This document shows positions 23,101-34,019 of a stretch of DNA of 64,000 nucleotides, one piece after another. Within the stretch, counting starts at the first letter, position 1, and each line of letters begins with the position of its first letter. Source of the DNA: Raphanus sativus. Lineage: Eukaryota > Streptophyta > Magnoliopsida > Brassicales > Brassicaceae. Made by a program: the position numbers and the translations under genes. The notes below the pieces were generated by a model, which did not search any database, was not told the DNA's origin, and worked only from the letters and a program-made list of their open reading frames with translations. Where the stretch lies: the NCBI RefSeq assembly GCF_000801105.2, contig NC_079516.1:23101043-23165042 (forward strand), written 5' to 3'.

Positions 23101-23515
23101 TAGTTAATTCACCGTCCAGAACTTGTTCCACCGTTTCAGGGTGGTCTGGTGCTGACTCAGGCAAAAGATTTTGAAGATAACCAGGCTGTGAATAAAACAA
23201 GAGAGATTCAAACACGCAAAACCTAATATGAGGACAAAAACATTGTGCAAAACCCACATGAAACTGATTTTCACAGGGAAAAGAAAGAGACCTGAACTTG
23301 GCTAAGGACAGGGAAAGTCTCGATAGTTTTGTAATAATCAGCAATGAAATCGACCATTTTATGTCCGTACTCCCTCAGTTGCTCAGAGTCCATCGGCTTC
23401 AACGCGTTGTTGCTACTACCATTTTCCCTGTTCCATGAGTTGGGGGACATTTTTTTATTTTATTTTATAAAATAACTCAATCGAAAAAGGTTTTACGATT
23501 TTTAAGAACATACAT
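20110..23515 (-). CDS. Aromatic L-amino acid decarboxylase-like paralogue, copy 2, Tyr at catalytic-loop position
   Basis: Paralogue of the gene at 806-3478, about 491 residues. Exons (minus): 23514-23515 (AT of the start), 23292-23427, 23113-23185, 22795-23025, 22322-22485, 22107-22247, 21978-22037, 21732-21896, 21601-21657, 20741-20805, 20532-20655, 20322-20459, 20110-20229. Every internal exon has the same length as in copy 1 and no stop interrupts the frame. The PLP-pocket motif (FHVDAAYAG) and the Schiff-base Lys (NAHKW) are kept. The loop reads STNPEYL, with Tyr at residue 339, the residue of true tyrosine/aromatic amino acid decarboxylases, so an amine product is predicted instead of the aldehyde made by Phe enzymes. 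Introns carry later MITE insertions (22506-22735 and 21045-21560). It is named by similarity only; the substrate is unknown. Confidence 0.92.
21045..21560. mobile_element. hAT-like MITE in intron 8 of decarboxylase-like copy 2
   Basis: This 516-bp insertion is absent from the matching intron of copy 1 and is bounded by an exact 8-bp duplication ATTTGAAG (21037-21044 and 21561-21568). The right end, reverse-complemented, starts CAGTGTTTTTAAAG, a hAT-like terminus. The left end (TAACCTTTTCAAAACTAG) is degenerate. It appears related to the element at 36947-37868. It enlarges the intron to about 800 nt without touching splice sites. Confidence 0.7.
22506..22735. mobile_element. Tourist/Harbinger-like MITE in intron 3 of decarboxylase-like copy 2
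   Basis: A 230-bp AT-rich insertion relative to copy 1, flanked by TAA (22503-22505 and 22736-22738). The ends are GATTATCTCCAATG and, on the other strand, AAGCATCTTCAAACC, resembling the widespread GAGCATCTCCAATG MITE class. Confidence 0.55.
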
Positions 23516-24296
23516 TTTATGTTCTTCTTGCGTCGCTTTGAATCCCTGTTTCAGAAGCTTCCTCAAAGTGTTTGGTTCGTATTGGCGTAGATCTCTTACT
23601 TATAGCACAGTTTTTTTTCTTCTATTTTCGTTTAATTGTTTTATACAATTTAAAATCACAAAATAATATAAGACCTCACAATTACGCAATATAATGTATC
23701 AACTAGGTGACTTGCTCGCTCAACGGACATCATCATTTTATAAATACTTATTAATACATGCATTATTAATTAAAAGACTATCATGATTTATGTTTTCATT
23801 TTGAAATTCTTACATATTATAAATACTTTTTTGTCAGCCACATATTATAAATATTTTAAAATTTTGTTTTATACATTATATTTATTATTAATAAATAAAT
23901 ATTTGAAATAAATAAATATTTTCTTTTAAAATTAAAAATTAACTTGATTAATATTTAGTTATGTGTTTTTCTATTTTTAACATTTTAATTAAAAGATATT
24001 ATTATTATTTAGATAACAACACAATATATATAGTAATTATCTTTTTTGGCTTAACAAATATTTTTAGATTTTGGATTATTTTATTATTATCAATTTTAAT
24101 CACTTGTCTAATTAAATATTTTGTTAACTCGTTTTTATTTTATTTTTATATTAAAAGATACCTTTAGATAACAATAAAATATATACATGAAGTATCTTTT
24201 TATCTTAAAATATATTTTTAGATGTTGTGATAATTATTATTATTATTACTAATTTTAATCACTTATCTAATCAAGAAAATTAAAATTCATTTTTTT

Positions 24297-25535
24297 TTGA
24301 CATCAATAACATAGACTCATCTAGACTCTGTATACCAAACTGGAAGCTCTGCATCCATGTGGACGACGAAAGAGTTTTGCTGTCTAGCACTGCGTGCAAG
24401 ACTATCCGCTCTTGTATTCTCCGTCCTCGGTACATGAATGATCTCCGAATTTGTGAAACTTTCTCTCAATATCTTGATATCTTCCAAATAACTTGCGAAA
24501 GCCGGTCATTCCCTTGGTTCTGAAACCATCTTCACCAATTGAAAACAATCTGTTGTAAAAGTGACTTGATATTGACGTAGATTCCTCATACATTCTATTG
24601 CCCAAATTAAAGCTTTCACCTCCGAATGAAAAGGAGATAAACTTGCCCGTGTATTCCGTGCTCCCATTAATCCCTGAAATCCTTGTAGTGTACTGAGCCA
24701 ACCTTGTCCTGAGAAACTTTCCTTGTCTTTCCAAAAACCATCCGTGAAACACCATCGCCCTGGGATTGTTGGTAAACTTCTGCCTTCCACCTGCTGGGCT
24801 ATTCTTTGGGAACTCAACTCCTGCGCCTCAGCCCATAGTATTGATTCAACTTCTGCTTTTTTGAGTATGTCCATCGGCTCCACATCTAGATTACTAAATA
24901 CCTTACTATTCCTGGCTTTCCAGATGTACCATAATATCCATGCAAACTGGTGATCATCCATAGCCGGTGTAACCCGCCAGAACAGGTGATCCATATTTGT
25001 AAAGAGAGAATCGGCAGGGAAAACTTGTGGATTTGATGGTATCTTTGAAAGCGCCCAAACTTGACGTGCCAGGGGGCAATCAAAGAAAACATGATTTATT
25101 GATTCCTCTGGATCTCCACATCTATCACAATAAATATCTCCCTTCAGACCTATGGCCTTCAAATTTTTCTTTACCGCAATGTACCCTGACAAAAACTGCC
25201 ATAGAAAATGTTTTATCTTTGGGGGGCACTTCACTTTCCAACAAGAGGCTTTTAAAACATCTACCGTAGGTTCAAAAGTTTGTTGTGATTTGTCCTTATC
25301 CGGGTATACCCTTTCTACCTGATATCCTGACTTAACTGTGTATCTTCCGTTTTTTGTGAAATGCCATCCGTTTTTATCCATTGTGTGAGTTCTATCCAAT
25401 GGTATACTTTCAATAATTCTCGCATCCTGTGGGTCAATAAAGTCCCGAATTACCGAGGAGTTCCATGTACGCGAATCCGAGTTGATAAGAGATTCCACTC
25501 TTAGGTCCGGTAAAGAAATATTTTGTTAGACCAGC
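24297..25535 (-). mobile_element. 5'-truncated L1-type LINE: reverse-transcriptase zinc-binding domain and RNase H
   Basis: The minus-strand frame (about 24506-25498) encodes a zf-RVT domain (SCWKVKCPPKIKHFLWQF, CDRCGDPEESINHVFFDCP) followed by a plant RNase H-like domain (WCFTDGFWKDKESFSGQGW, HSEVKALIWAIECM, TDCFQLVKMV). A frame change or stop lies near 24500. The element ends in a short poly(A), seen as T's on the plus strand. The 15-bp direct repeat AAAATTCATTTTTTT flanks it (24282-24296 and 25536-25550), consistent with target-primed reverse transcription. Confidence 0.85.
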
Positions 25536-26005
25536 AAAATTCATTTTTTTATTTTTTGGGTAATTTATATATTTATTCATTAAAAGTATGAACAATATTA
25601 AGTACTCTAACTTTTAACGTGAGAGTGTAATTGTAAAAACTATTAATTCTAATCACTTATCTAATCAAATAATTTTCAATTCAATTTTTTAATTATATAT
25701 TAAAATATTTCAGATAACAACCAAATATATATATGAAGTATCTTTTTATTTTAAAATATATTTTTAGATTTTGAATAATTCCTATTATTATTACTAATAT
25801 TAACTTATTTAATCAAGAAAATTAAAATTCATTTTTTTAATTTTTATATTAAAAATATTTCAGATCAACCAAATATATATATGAAGTATCTTTTTATTTT
25901 AAAATATATTTTAATATTTTGGATAATTCTTGTTACTATTACTAATTTTAACTTATTTAGTCAATAAAAATAAAATTTATTTTTATTTTATGGATAATTT
26001 ATATA

Positions 26006-27790
26006 TCTATACTATTAAAAGAGAAGCATTCTTAAAAAATCTACTTATACAAAGTTGTTGCACCCTTTCATTAGACTTAATTTTTTTCTGGTCCTACAAT
26101 TAGTTATTTTAATTATACACAACTAATAACTCTAACCACCTATATATCCTTTTGTGTTACCATAATTAAAGAAAACCCCCTAATATCGTGGGATTGCAAT
26201 CATTATGGTGTGTGTGGGATATTAATATCATTAAGATCACAATCATATTTAAGCTAAAGTAACATTTTATATTCTGTAGATCTACTAATAATATCAATAA
26301 ATATATTATATCATGACATCTTACATTATATAATTTCAATTATTTACAAAATCAAATTTGATAAAAACATTTTTGCAAATCATATGTTAAAAAATAATAT
26401 GTATTATCAACTTATTTTTATAAAATGTTATTACAATAAAAAATATTAAGAAAGATTAAAACTATTACAAATCTTACAAATATATTCTATTGAATTAGTT
26501 AAAAAAATCTACCAAGTAAATCTTAAACCATATAAATTTAAAAATATATAATTCTTATAAAATATACAAAATATAATGAGAATAGGTTTGGGTATTCGGG
26601 TATTTGGATCGGTTCATTTCTATTCTGGTTCTTTGGGTCCTAAACATTTGAACCCAAATAGTTTTTTGATTTTATTTTTGATTTGGGTTTAGGTAGGTTC
26701 CTTTCATGTTCAGATCGGCTTGGAATCATAATTCAAATACATGTAAAATACATATAATATTTAAATATGTAGCAGGTCTATGTCGGTTCAAATTTTAAGT
26801 TCTGAAAAAGATTAGAACTAACCGAAAACCAGAAAATTTATCTAAAACTTGAAAAATATTTGAAAATCCAACAAATACCCAAAATATATTCAAGTACCCG
26901 AAAAAGATCTTAAATACTTCCTGAGAAACCGAAAGTACTTAAACTTTTAGCTGAATACCCGGAAATATTATTTAAAAAAATCTGAAATTTTACCTGAAAC
27001 TTTACAGTATAAATGAAAACTCAAAATACTAATTCATATCAAACTTTGTAACATAATATTGTACAACAATCTCAAAATACAAATTCATATATAATTTTAA
27101 ACGGATTCTCTTCATCGATATAATACGATTTTGTAACATAGTAATGTACAACAATCCCAAAATACTAATTCATATCAAACTTTATCTATAATACAAAAAA
27201 CTGTGCATTCGGATCATGGTCTACATCCCGCAAGTACACTAAATATGACTGGGTCTTAGGCAGGATCCAAACCCGAACAGAGACCCGTGGGTCCAAAAAA
27301 ATATCCAATATATATGTAATTTTCCCTAGACCCAAACCCAAACAAAACTTATATTTCCCGGTTAATTTCAGTTGAATTTCTTTGATCTCCATAAAATTAC
27401 AGTGAAACCTCTATAAATTAATAATGTTGGTACTACACCAAACCTATAATTTTTTATTAATTTATAGAGATTATTAATTTATCGAGATACTAATTGAATC
27501 AAAAAATCAATTTGGGACTATGAAATTATATTAATTTATAGAGATATTAATTTATAGATTATTAATTTATAGAGGTTATACTGTATCATATCTAATAATG
27601 TGTTACATAAATATGAACATACAAAATTTCAAATAAGGTAATTCATAAATTATATATTTTAACAAATTCTCTGTTTTCATATCATACATAATTTGTAACA
27701 TAATATTGTACAATTCCAAAATACTAATTCATATCAATTATTTATATAATCCAAAAAACCTGCGCTTTTGAAGCGTGGGTCAAAATCTAG
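26006..27790 (+). mobile_element. Complete non-autonomous Helitron nested in an older Helitron
   Basis: It starts TCTATACTATTAAAAGAGAAG and ends in a hairpin (CGCTTTTGAAGCG) followed by CTAG at 27787-27790. The flanking A (26005) and T (27791) fit the AT target. The flanks AATTTATATA and TTTTATTCATTAAG join into a continuous stretch that matches uninterrupted copies of the host family (AATTTATATAATTTATTC), giving a clear empty-site comparison. It is 1785 bp long with no Rep/helicase coding sequence. Confidence 0.85.
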
Positions 27791-28044
27791 TTTTATTCAT
27801 TAAGGGTACAATCGATATTAACTTCTAACTTTTAACATGAGAGCTCCGTTGCGGAAATCACTTCGTAAATAATAGTATAGATAAAGATATTCATCTTGTA
27901 GTTCAAAAAAAATATTTGATCTCAAAAGCCTTTCCAAAACATCTAAAAAATAATAATATTTTAATAAAAATATATTTCAAAACTTTGAGAAAACTTAGTT
28001 TTGAATAGTTTAACTACATCAGCTATACACCGATATGGTTAATA

Positions 28045-28244
28045 TGAAATGTATCAATTTAAGTCACACATCGGAAATTAGATAAAAGAGTATCTAATAT
28101 ATTAAAAATATATAATTATAATTAGTACGAGGCATAGAAATCCAAAAGTAAATCTATTCGAGCTTTGCCTCTAAAACCCAAATTGGACAATATCGTACTA
28201 ATAAGAAAATAAAGAGTTGGACATGGACATTCACAATCCCAACA
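28045..28244 (+). repeat. 5' LTR of the TRIM
   Basis: It starts TGAAATGTATC and ends CCCAACA. It differs from the 3' LTR at numerous sites, so the insertion is not recent. Confidence 0.88.
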
Positions 28245-28452
28245 ATTGGTATCATAGCGGTTTGACAAAGATTTGCAAGAAGACAAAAATACCATTTGAA
28301 TAGGAATGTGGCCTTTCAAGGTGGAAGAAGAGGTATGTGGCAGAAACTGATTAGAAGATCATAGAATCGTGATGTTGTGAAAAAGAAAACATTCTCAATT
28401 CGCTGGAGGAAATGACACGAGATGAATGTGCTCTTTAGTTTGAGGGGAAGAA

Positions 28453-28658
28453 TGAGATATATCAATCTAAGTCCTATATCGCAAGTTAGATAAAAGAATA
28501 TCTAATATATAAATAGAATCCAACTCTAATTATTACGAGACCTTTTGGAAATGAGACCAAAAGTAAATCCATGCGGGTTTTACCTCTAAAACCCAAAATG
28601 ACAATATCGTACTAATCGGAACATAAATAGTTGGACATGAGCTTTCACAATCCCAACA
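28453..28658 (+). repeat. 3' LTR of the TRIM
   Basis: It starts TGAGATATATC right after the purine tract and ends CCCAACA. Confidence 0.88.
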
Positions 28659-28740
28659 TAATATAGCAACACATTCGGATAATTTTAATGTATCACTAAC
28701 TAAATTACAAATATGATTAACATGATAGATATATGGTGTA

Positions 28741-29376
28741 TTAATTAACGAGAAATTTTTGGGTTCACCTCCTAGGATAAGCATGTAGGTTCACCAACCA
28801 ATAATATTTTTTTATTTCATATTCACTATCTTTAAAAAAAAAACAAAATATTGTCAAGGTATATTATATTTTTTAAATCAAAAGATAAAAGTAAACAAAA
28901 ATAATAGTAGTTGCAAACAAAAACATTTTTTAAAAAAATAATAATTTTACTACCGTCGATAAAACACTAAACTCTAAACCCTAAATCATAAATCTGAGGG
29001 TTTATAATTTATCTAAGAGTTTAGAGTTTACCCAAGAGTTTAGAGTTTAGTATTTAGAGTTTAGTGTTTTGATGATTGTGTTAAAAATAATTTTTAAAAA
29101 ATCTAATAATTTAGGATTTTTCTAAAGGTTTGGGGTTTACCAAGAGTTTAGGGTTTAAGGTTTAGTGTTTTGCTGATGGTATTTTTTAAATATCTTTTTT
29201 TGCAACTCTATTATTTTTTTAATTTTTTATTTATTTTTAAAATAGTATAAAACTTAACAATATTTTGTTTACTTTTTTTTAAAAGATACCGAATATGAAA
29301 AAAAAACGAATTCTTATTGATTAATGAACCTAGAGATTCATACTAATGGGTCAACCCAAAAATTACCCTTAATTAA
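28741..29376. mobile_element. MITE-like inverted-repeat element with internal telomere-like motifs
   Basis: The left end reads AATTTTTGGGTTCACC ... GTAGGTTCACCAACCAATA. The right end, reverse-complemented, reads AATTTTTGGGTTGACC ... TAGGTTCATTAATCAATA. TTAATTAA lies at both extremes (28741-28748 and 29369-29376) and is either the target duplication or part of the TIR. The centre holds degenerate AAACCCTAAA/TTTAGGG-like runs in both orientations. No coding sequence. Confidence 0.6.
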
Positions 29377-29909
29377 CACATATTATATAATTAACAAAAT
29401 AACCATATTTTGTTGAAGAAAAAGTTGATTAAACACTAAAATCGGAAAATTGCATATTAAACCGTCAAATTGATTGTTGACGAAAAAATAAACCCATCAA
29501 ATTGATTGAAGTTAACATTTGAAATTACAGATTCGAAACGTAACACTTCAAACGATAAAAATAATTTTAATAACATATTAAACCTTTAATCTAACTTAAT
29601 TGTTCCATACTTTGATATATCATAACTTTAATGGGATTTCAACCATGATATAAGTTTGATTTTAAAGTCTTTTACGTATGTTTCAACTCTTTATGAGTTA
29701 TTATAGATTTATGTACATTTTGAATAAGATTAGAGGTTTTGAATCACTTCGAAACTTGAAGAGAATTACAGCTGAAACGGAATATTTTCTTGACATGAAT
29801 TGGAAGCACATTTCGTTTTTCAACTCATTCAGTCATTCGAAATAGGATTACGAATTTTTAAGAACAACATTGCTTTGAATTCGTGTTTTTATGTCTCACT
29901 AGCTCCTTT
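29377..29909. other. AT-rich spacer, no feature seen
   Basis: No intact ORF with recognisable homology. An 72-codon ORF at 29800 runs into the 3' end of the adjacent LINE and is not credible. Confidence 0.5.
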
Positions 29910-31140
29910 TTTTTTTGTCATCAAACAAACAGACTCATATAGACTCTGCGAACCAAACTGGAAATTCTGCATCCATGTGAACGACGAAAGACGATTGCTG
30001 CCTGGCACTGCGTACTAAACGATCCGCCTTTGAATTCTCCGTTCGTGGTACATGAATGAGCTATGAACTCTGGAAACTGTTTTGTAGACTCTTAATATCC
30101 TCCAGATAACTTGCGAATGCTGGCCACTCTTCTGGTTCCGAAACCATCTTCACCAATTGAGAACAATCCGTTGCAAACGTAACTTGAAACTGTCGTAGAT
30201 TTTTCATACACTCAATTGCCCAAATTAAAGCCTCTACCTCCGAGTGGAGGGGGGACATACTTGTCCGCACATTTCGCGCTCCCATTAGTCCCTCAAATCC
30301 TTCCAAAGTACTATACCAACCTTGTCCTGAGAAAAAATCTTTGTCCTTCCACGATCCATCGATAAAGCACCATCTCCCTGGGATTGTGACAGTTTGATGC
30401 ACCTGGGGTGTTATAGTATGTCTTAGATCCAATTCCTGAGCCGCAGCCCACATAGTAGACTCCGTTTCAGCTAACTTTAATGTTTCCCTGACATCGATAT
30501 CCAGATTACTAAACACCTTATTGTTTCTTGCTTTCCAAATATACCATAGTATCCATGCAAAATGGTGATCATCCATCTTCGGTAGAACTCGCCAGAATAA
30601 ATGATCTATATTAGCAAACAACGATCCCGAAGGAAAGATATCCGGATTTGTTGGTATCTTTGATAAAGCTCATACTTGCCGTGCTGGAGAGCATTCAAAA
30701 AATACATGGTTTAGAGATTCCTCTACATTCCCACATCTATCACAAACAATTTCCCCTTTCATCCCTCGTGCTTTTAAATTCTTCTTAACCGCCATACATC
30801 CCGAAATAATCTGCCAGAGGAAATGTTTCATTTTCGGTGGACACCGTAGCTTCCAACAAAAAGCTTTCAAAGCATCTACTGTCGGGTCATAGAAATCTGG
30901 TTGTTTCTCCTTGTCTGGGTAGACCCTTTCCAATTCATATACTGATTTTACCGTATATTTTCCATTGTTAGTAAAATGCCAACCATCCTTATCTTCCATG
31001 CTATTTCTACTAAGTGGTATACTCTCGATAATCTTCGCATCCAGTGGGTCCACCAAAGTCCGAATGCCTTGTGTATTCCAGGTCCTAGAACCGGGAATAA
31101 TAAGAGCGTCAACGGTAAGTTCCGGTAACAGATTGTGCTG
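29910..31140 (-). mobile_element. Second L1-type LINE fragment (zf-RVT and RNase H)
   Basis: Same family as the fragment at 24297-25535. The minus-strand frames 30670-31056 (zf-RVT; LRCPPKMKHFLWQIISG, CDRCGNVEESLNHVFFEC) and 30061-30621 (RNase H; WCFIDGSWKDKDFFSGQGW, HSEVEALIWAIECM) are separated by a stop around 30665. A T-run at about 29908-29919 marks the poly(A) end. No clear target duplication was found. Confidence 0.8.
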
Positions 31141-31186
31141 ATTTTTGTTTGCTAAAAGGGTTTGGTATTAGCGTGGATTCTTATTT

Positions 31187-32973
31187 GGGAAAATTGCCAA
31201 AACGGAACAAAAATTCAGCATGGTTGTCCCTATGGTATAAAACCATCATTTAGTTGTCCTTTTAGTATAATTTCTTTCATAATCCCAAAACTAACATTTG
31301 ATTAATCTAATTAAACACATTAAGCTAATATAATTTAAAACAAGTAATAATTAAAAACGTTTAAAAAGGCAAAATAAAAATAAAAACTTTTAATTTTTTT
31401 AATAAAAATAAACTTTGTAAAACTTAATAAAATAAAAATAAAAATAATTTACAATTTTTTTAACAAAAAATGTTAAATCAACCTAATAAAAACAGTTTAC
31501 AAAGTTTTCTTTTTTATAAAAAGTTTAAAATATTTGTAAACTTTTTAATTTTATCAAAATTTTTAATAAAAATAAAGAAATTTCAAATGTATTTTTCTAA
31601 AGTTTGTTTAAACTTTTTATTAATAACTTTTTGTAAAGTTTTAATTTTATTTTTATAAAGTTTACAAATTTTATAAAGTTTGTTTAAAGTTTTTATTAAA
31701 CACATTAAACTAAAAGAATTTTTTAGAAATTTAATTTAAAACGTTTTAAAAAGGGAAAATAAAATAAAAAGTTTAGTTTTTTTAATAAAAATAGACTTTG
31801 TAAAAATAAAAATAATTTACAAATTTTTTTAATAAAAAACATTAAATAAACTTATTAAAAAACATTTTACAAATTTTTATTTTTTTAAAAAAAAATTTAA
31901 ACGTATTTAATAAAACTTTAATTAAATAAAAAATTAAACTTTATAAAAATAAAAATAAAACTTTACAAAACAAATTTCATAAAAAATTTAAACTAACTTT
32001 ATAAAAAACATTTTACAAAGTTTTATTTTTATAAAAAGTTTAAAACGGTTATAACCTTTTTAATTTTATCTAACTTTTTAATAAAAATAGAACTTTTAAA
32101 AATGTTTTTAATAAAACTTTTAATAAAAATAAAATTTGTAAACTTTATAAAAACAAAAATAAAATTTTCAAAAAATTGCAAATAATTTCAAAACACCACA
32201 TGTTGTATAGATATGTATCATAGAGAACAAGAATTTGTGAAAAAAAATCAAAAGAAAACTATGGAAAACCATTGATTAATGAAGAAGACAAGAGAGAATC
32301 ATTTTTTAAAAACTTTTGACAAGTAAAATCGAAAATAACACGTTTTAGGAAGTTAGAATATTTTTAGGAGATTTTTAGAATATTTCCTTAACTGAAATTT
32401 TCATTAATTTTCGCAAAAATCAGATAATCTTATCCGTAGAAGGCGCATTCTAAAAGTTTAGAAGATTGACAAAAATCTAGAACACGCTTTCTACTTTTAG
32501 TAGACGGAATAGTACATTTCAGAAAATACATTCCGCGAAATTTAGAATACTTAATAAAACTAGAAGATGCTTCCGGACGAAAAGTAGATAGCTTTAAAAT
32601 TAGTAGAATGCGCATTCCACTTTTTTAGAAAATTAGTAAATAGTAGAATGTACGTTCTAAAAATAGTAGATGAACGTGTTTATTTTAGAAATCGCTTTCT
32701 ACTATACTATTTTCCGTAGAAGGCATATTCTACCTTTAGTAGAACGTATTTTCAAATTTTTATTTATTAACTTTTTGAAAAAATAAAAAATACCAGCTTG
32801 TGTATATAGGTGTTTTATTAATTGTTTATGTTTTTAATATTTTTTTTGATTCACAAAAGTATTTTTTCATTAGTTTTCAGAAATACAAAGGGTAAAAAAA
32901 AAATTGGACAAAAAGGAATTTATACCAAAGGGACAACACCCTTATTTTTTTGTTCTCTATTGGCAATTTTCTC
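31187..32973. mobile_element. Mutator-like TIR element, non-autonomous
   Basis: The left end is GGGAAAATTGCCAAAACGG followed by GTTGTCCCTATGGTATAAA. The right end, reverse-complemented, is GAGAAAATTGCCAATAGAG followed by GTTGTCCCTTTGGTATAAA. It is flanked by TTCTTATTT (31178-31186) and ATCTTATTT (32974-32982), a 9-bp duplication with one mismatch. The interior is very AT-rich with repeated AAAGTTTA motifs and a block of short inverted GTAGAA...TTCTAC motifs (32340-32760). No transposase. Confidence 0.7.
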
Positions 32974-33299
32974 ATCTTATTTAGACCATCTCGAAAAGGA
33001 CATTCTATTTTAAAGTTTGCAAAACTCTAAATTTGAAGTTTCTATTTTTCTCCAAAAGGAAAACTTCAAACTTAATTTCAGAATTCTTTGTATTTTGCAC
33101 TATGATCCTTATATTTGTTATAATTAATATGAATACATAAAGCTTTTATAAATCTTGTACATATATAAAATTTAAAAATATTAAAGTAATATTAATTAAT
33201 AAAATCTTAAATTAAATATATAAAATTATAAATAGAAATACATGATTAAATATTAAAATATAAGAAAAATACAATATTATTCCATATATTATTCCATAT

Positions 33300-33660
33300 A
33301 TTATTTCAGCAAAACACTAAACCTATACCCTAAATCATAAACTCTAAACCCTAAATTTAAAAAACTAAACTCTAAACCCTTGGATAAATTCTAAATCTTA
33401 TAGTTTATGGTTTATCCAAGGGTTTAGTGTTTAGAGTTTAGGGTTTAAGGTTTATGATTTATCCAAGGATTTAGGATTTTCTAAGGGTTTAGGGTTTATT
33501 CAAAGGTTTAAGGGTTAGTGTTTAGTATTTTGTTGACGGTCAATTTTTTTTTAAAAAATTTGTTTTGTTATTAACTACTATTTTTGTTTATTACAATTTT
33601 TTTTAAAAAAATACATAATATAGAATAACGAATTTCTATTGGTTGATGAACTTAAAGAGT
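33300..33660. repeat. Partial copy of the telomere-motif MITE family
   Basis: Degenerate AAACCCTAAA/TTTAGGG runs in both orientations are followed by a right end (CGAATTTCTATTGGTTGATGAA) similar to the right arm of the element at 28741-29376. The left arm was not found, so it is probably truncated. Confidence 0.5.
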
Positions 33661-34019
33661 TCCAAAAATAATTCCTCGATCAATTGTCGAACTGTTAACC
33701 TGGGCGCTTGGGAACTCGTGCTCAATAAAATAATATGGCAAATCCCAAAAAAATCTTTTTTGTCGGCAAATTTTTGCTAGTACTTTAAACATCTCTGATT
33801 TTGTAACAGTAAAATTGGATGGTCCAGACCTAGTGGTCAATATCCTCCAAATAATTTTCTGTCAACATAGCCCACACCCAGTGGTCATCGCATCGCCACA
33901 TGTGGTCTGTGAACATCAAACGATATGCTGTCCTGACCACTATATTTATGGCGGAACAAAAACGTGTAAGGAGAAATGATTTTAGGAGAGTCTCATTTTA
34001 GGATGTACTATATTATGAT

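Larger units (their letters stand above)
23703..27881 (-). mobile_element. Outer Helitron (reverse) carrying an L1 fragment and a second Helitron
   Basis: The minus-strand 5' end is TCTATACTATTATTTACGAAG at 27881 and the 3' CTAG is at 23706-23703, with a decayed hairpin. It is the same family as the element at 3947-6151 (shared TTAACATGAGAGCTCCGTT block). It is interrupted by an L1 fragment (24297-25535) and by a plus-strand Helitron (26006-27790), so it is the oldest of the three. Confidence 0.65.
28045..28658 (+). mobile_element. Complete TRIM (terminal-repeat retrotransposon in miniature) with 5-bp target duplication
   Basis: Two LTRs of about 200 bp (28045-28244 and 28453-28658) begin TG and end CA. 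A primer-binding site TGGTATCATAGC, one mismatch from the tRNA-iMet type TGGTATCAGAGC, lies 2 bp after the 5' LTR (28247-28258). A polypurine tract GAGGGGAAGAA lies directly before the 3' LTR. The element is flanked by TAATA on both sides (28040-28044 and 28659-28663). The internal region is only about 208 bp and encodes nothing. The total of 614 bp is typical of TRIMs. Confidence 0.9.

Noticed and set aside
23426..23450. ATG at 23450 as the main start of decarboxylase-like copy 2
   Set aside because: Copy 1 has a stop at the equivalent place, and the AT|G split start gives the conserved MENG N-terminus in both copies, so the split start is preferred; the ATG is kept only as a retained-intron possibility.
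28960..29200. True interstitial telomere
   Set aside because: The TTTAGGG-like motifs are degenerate, in both orientations, and enclosed by inverted repeats of a MITE-like element.
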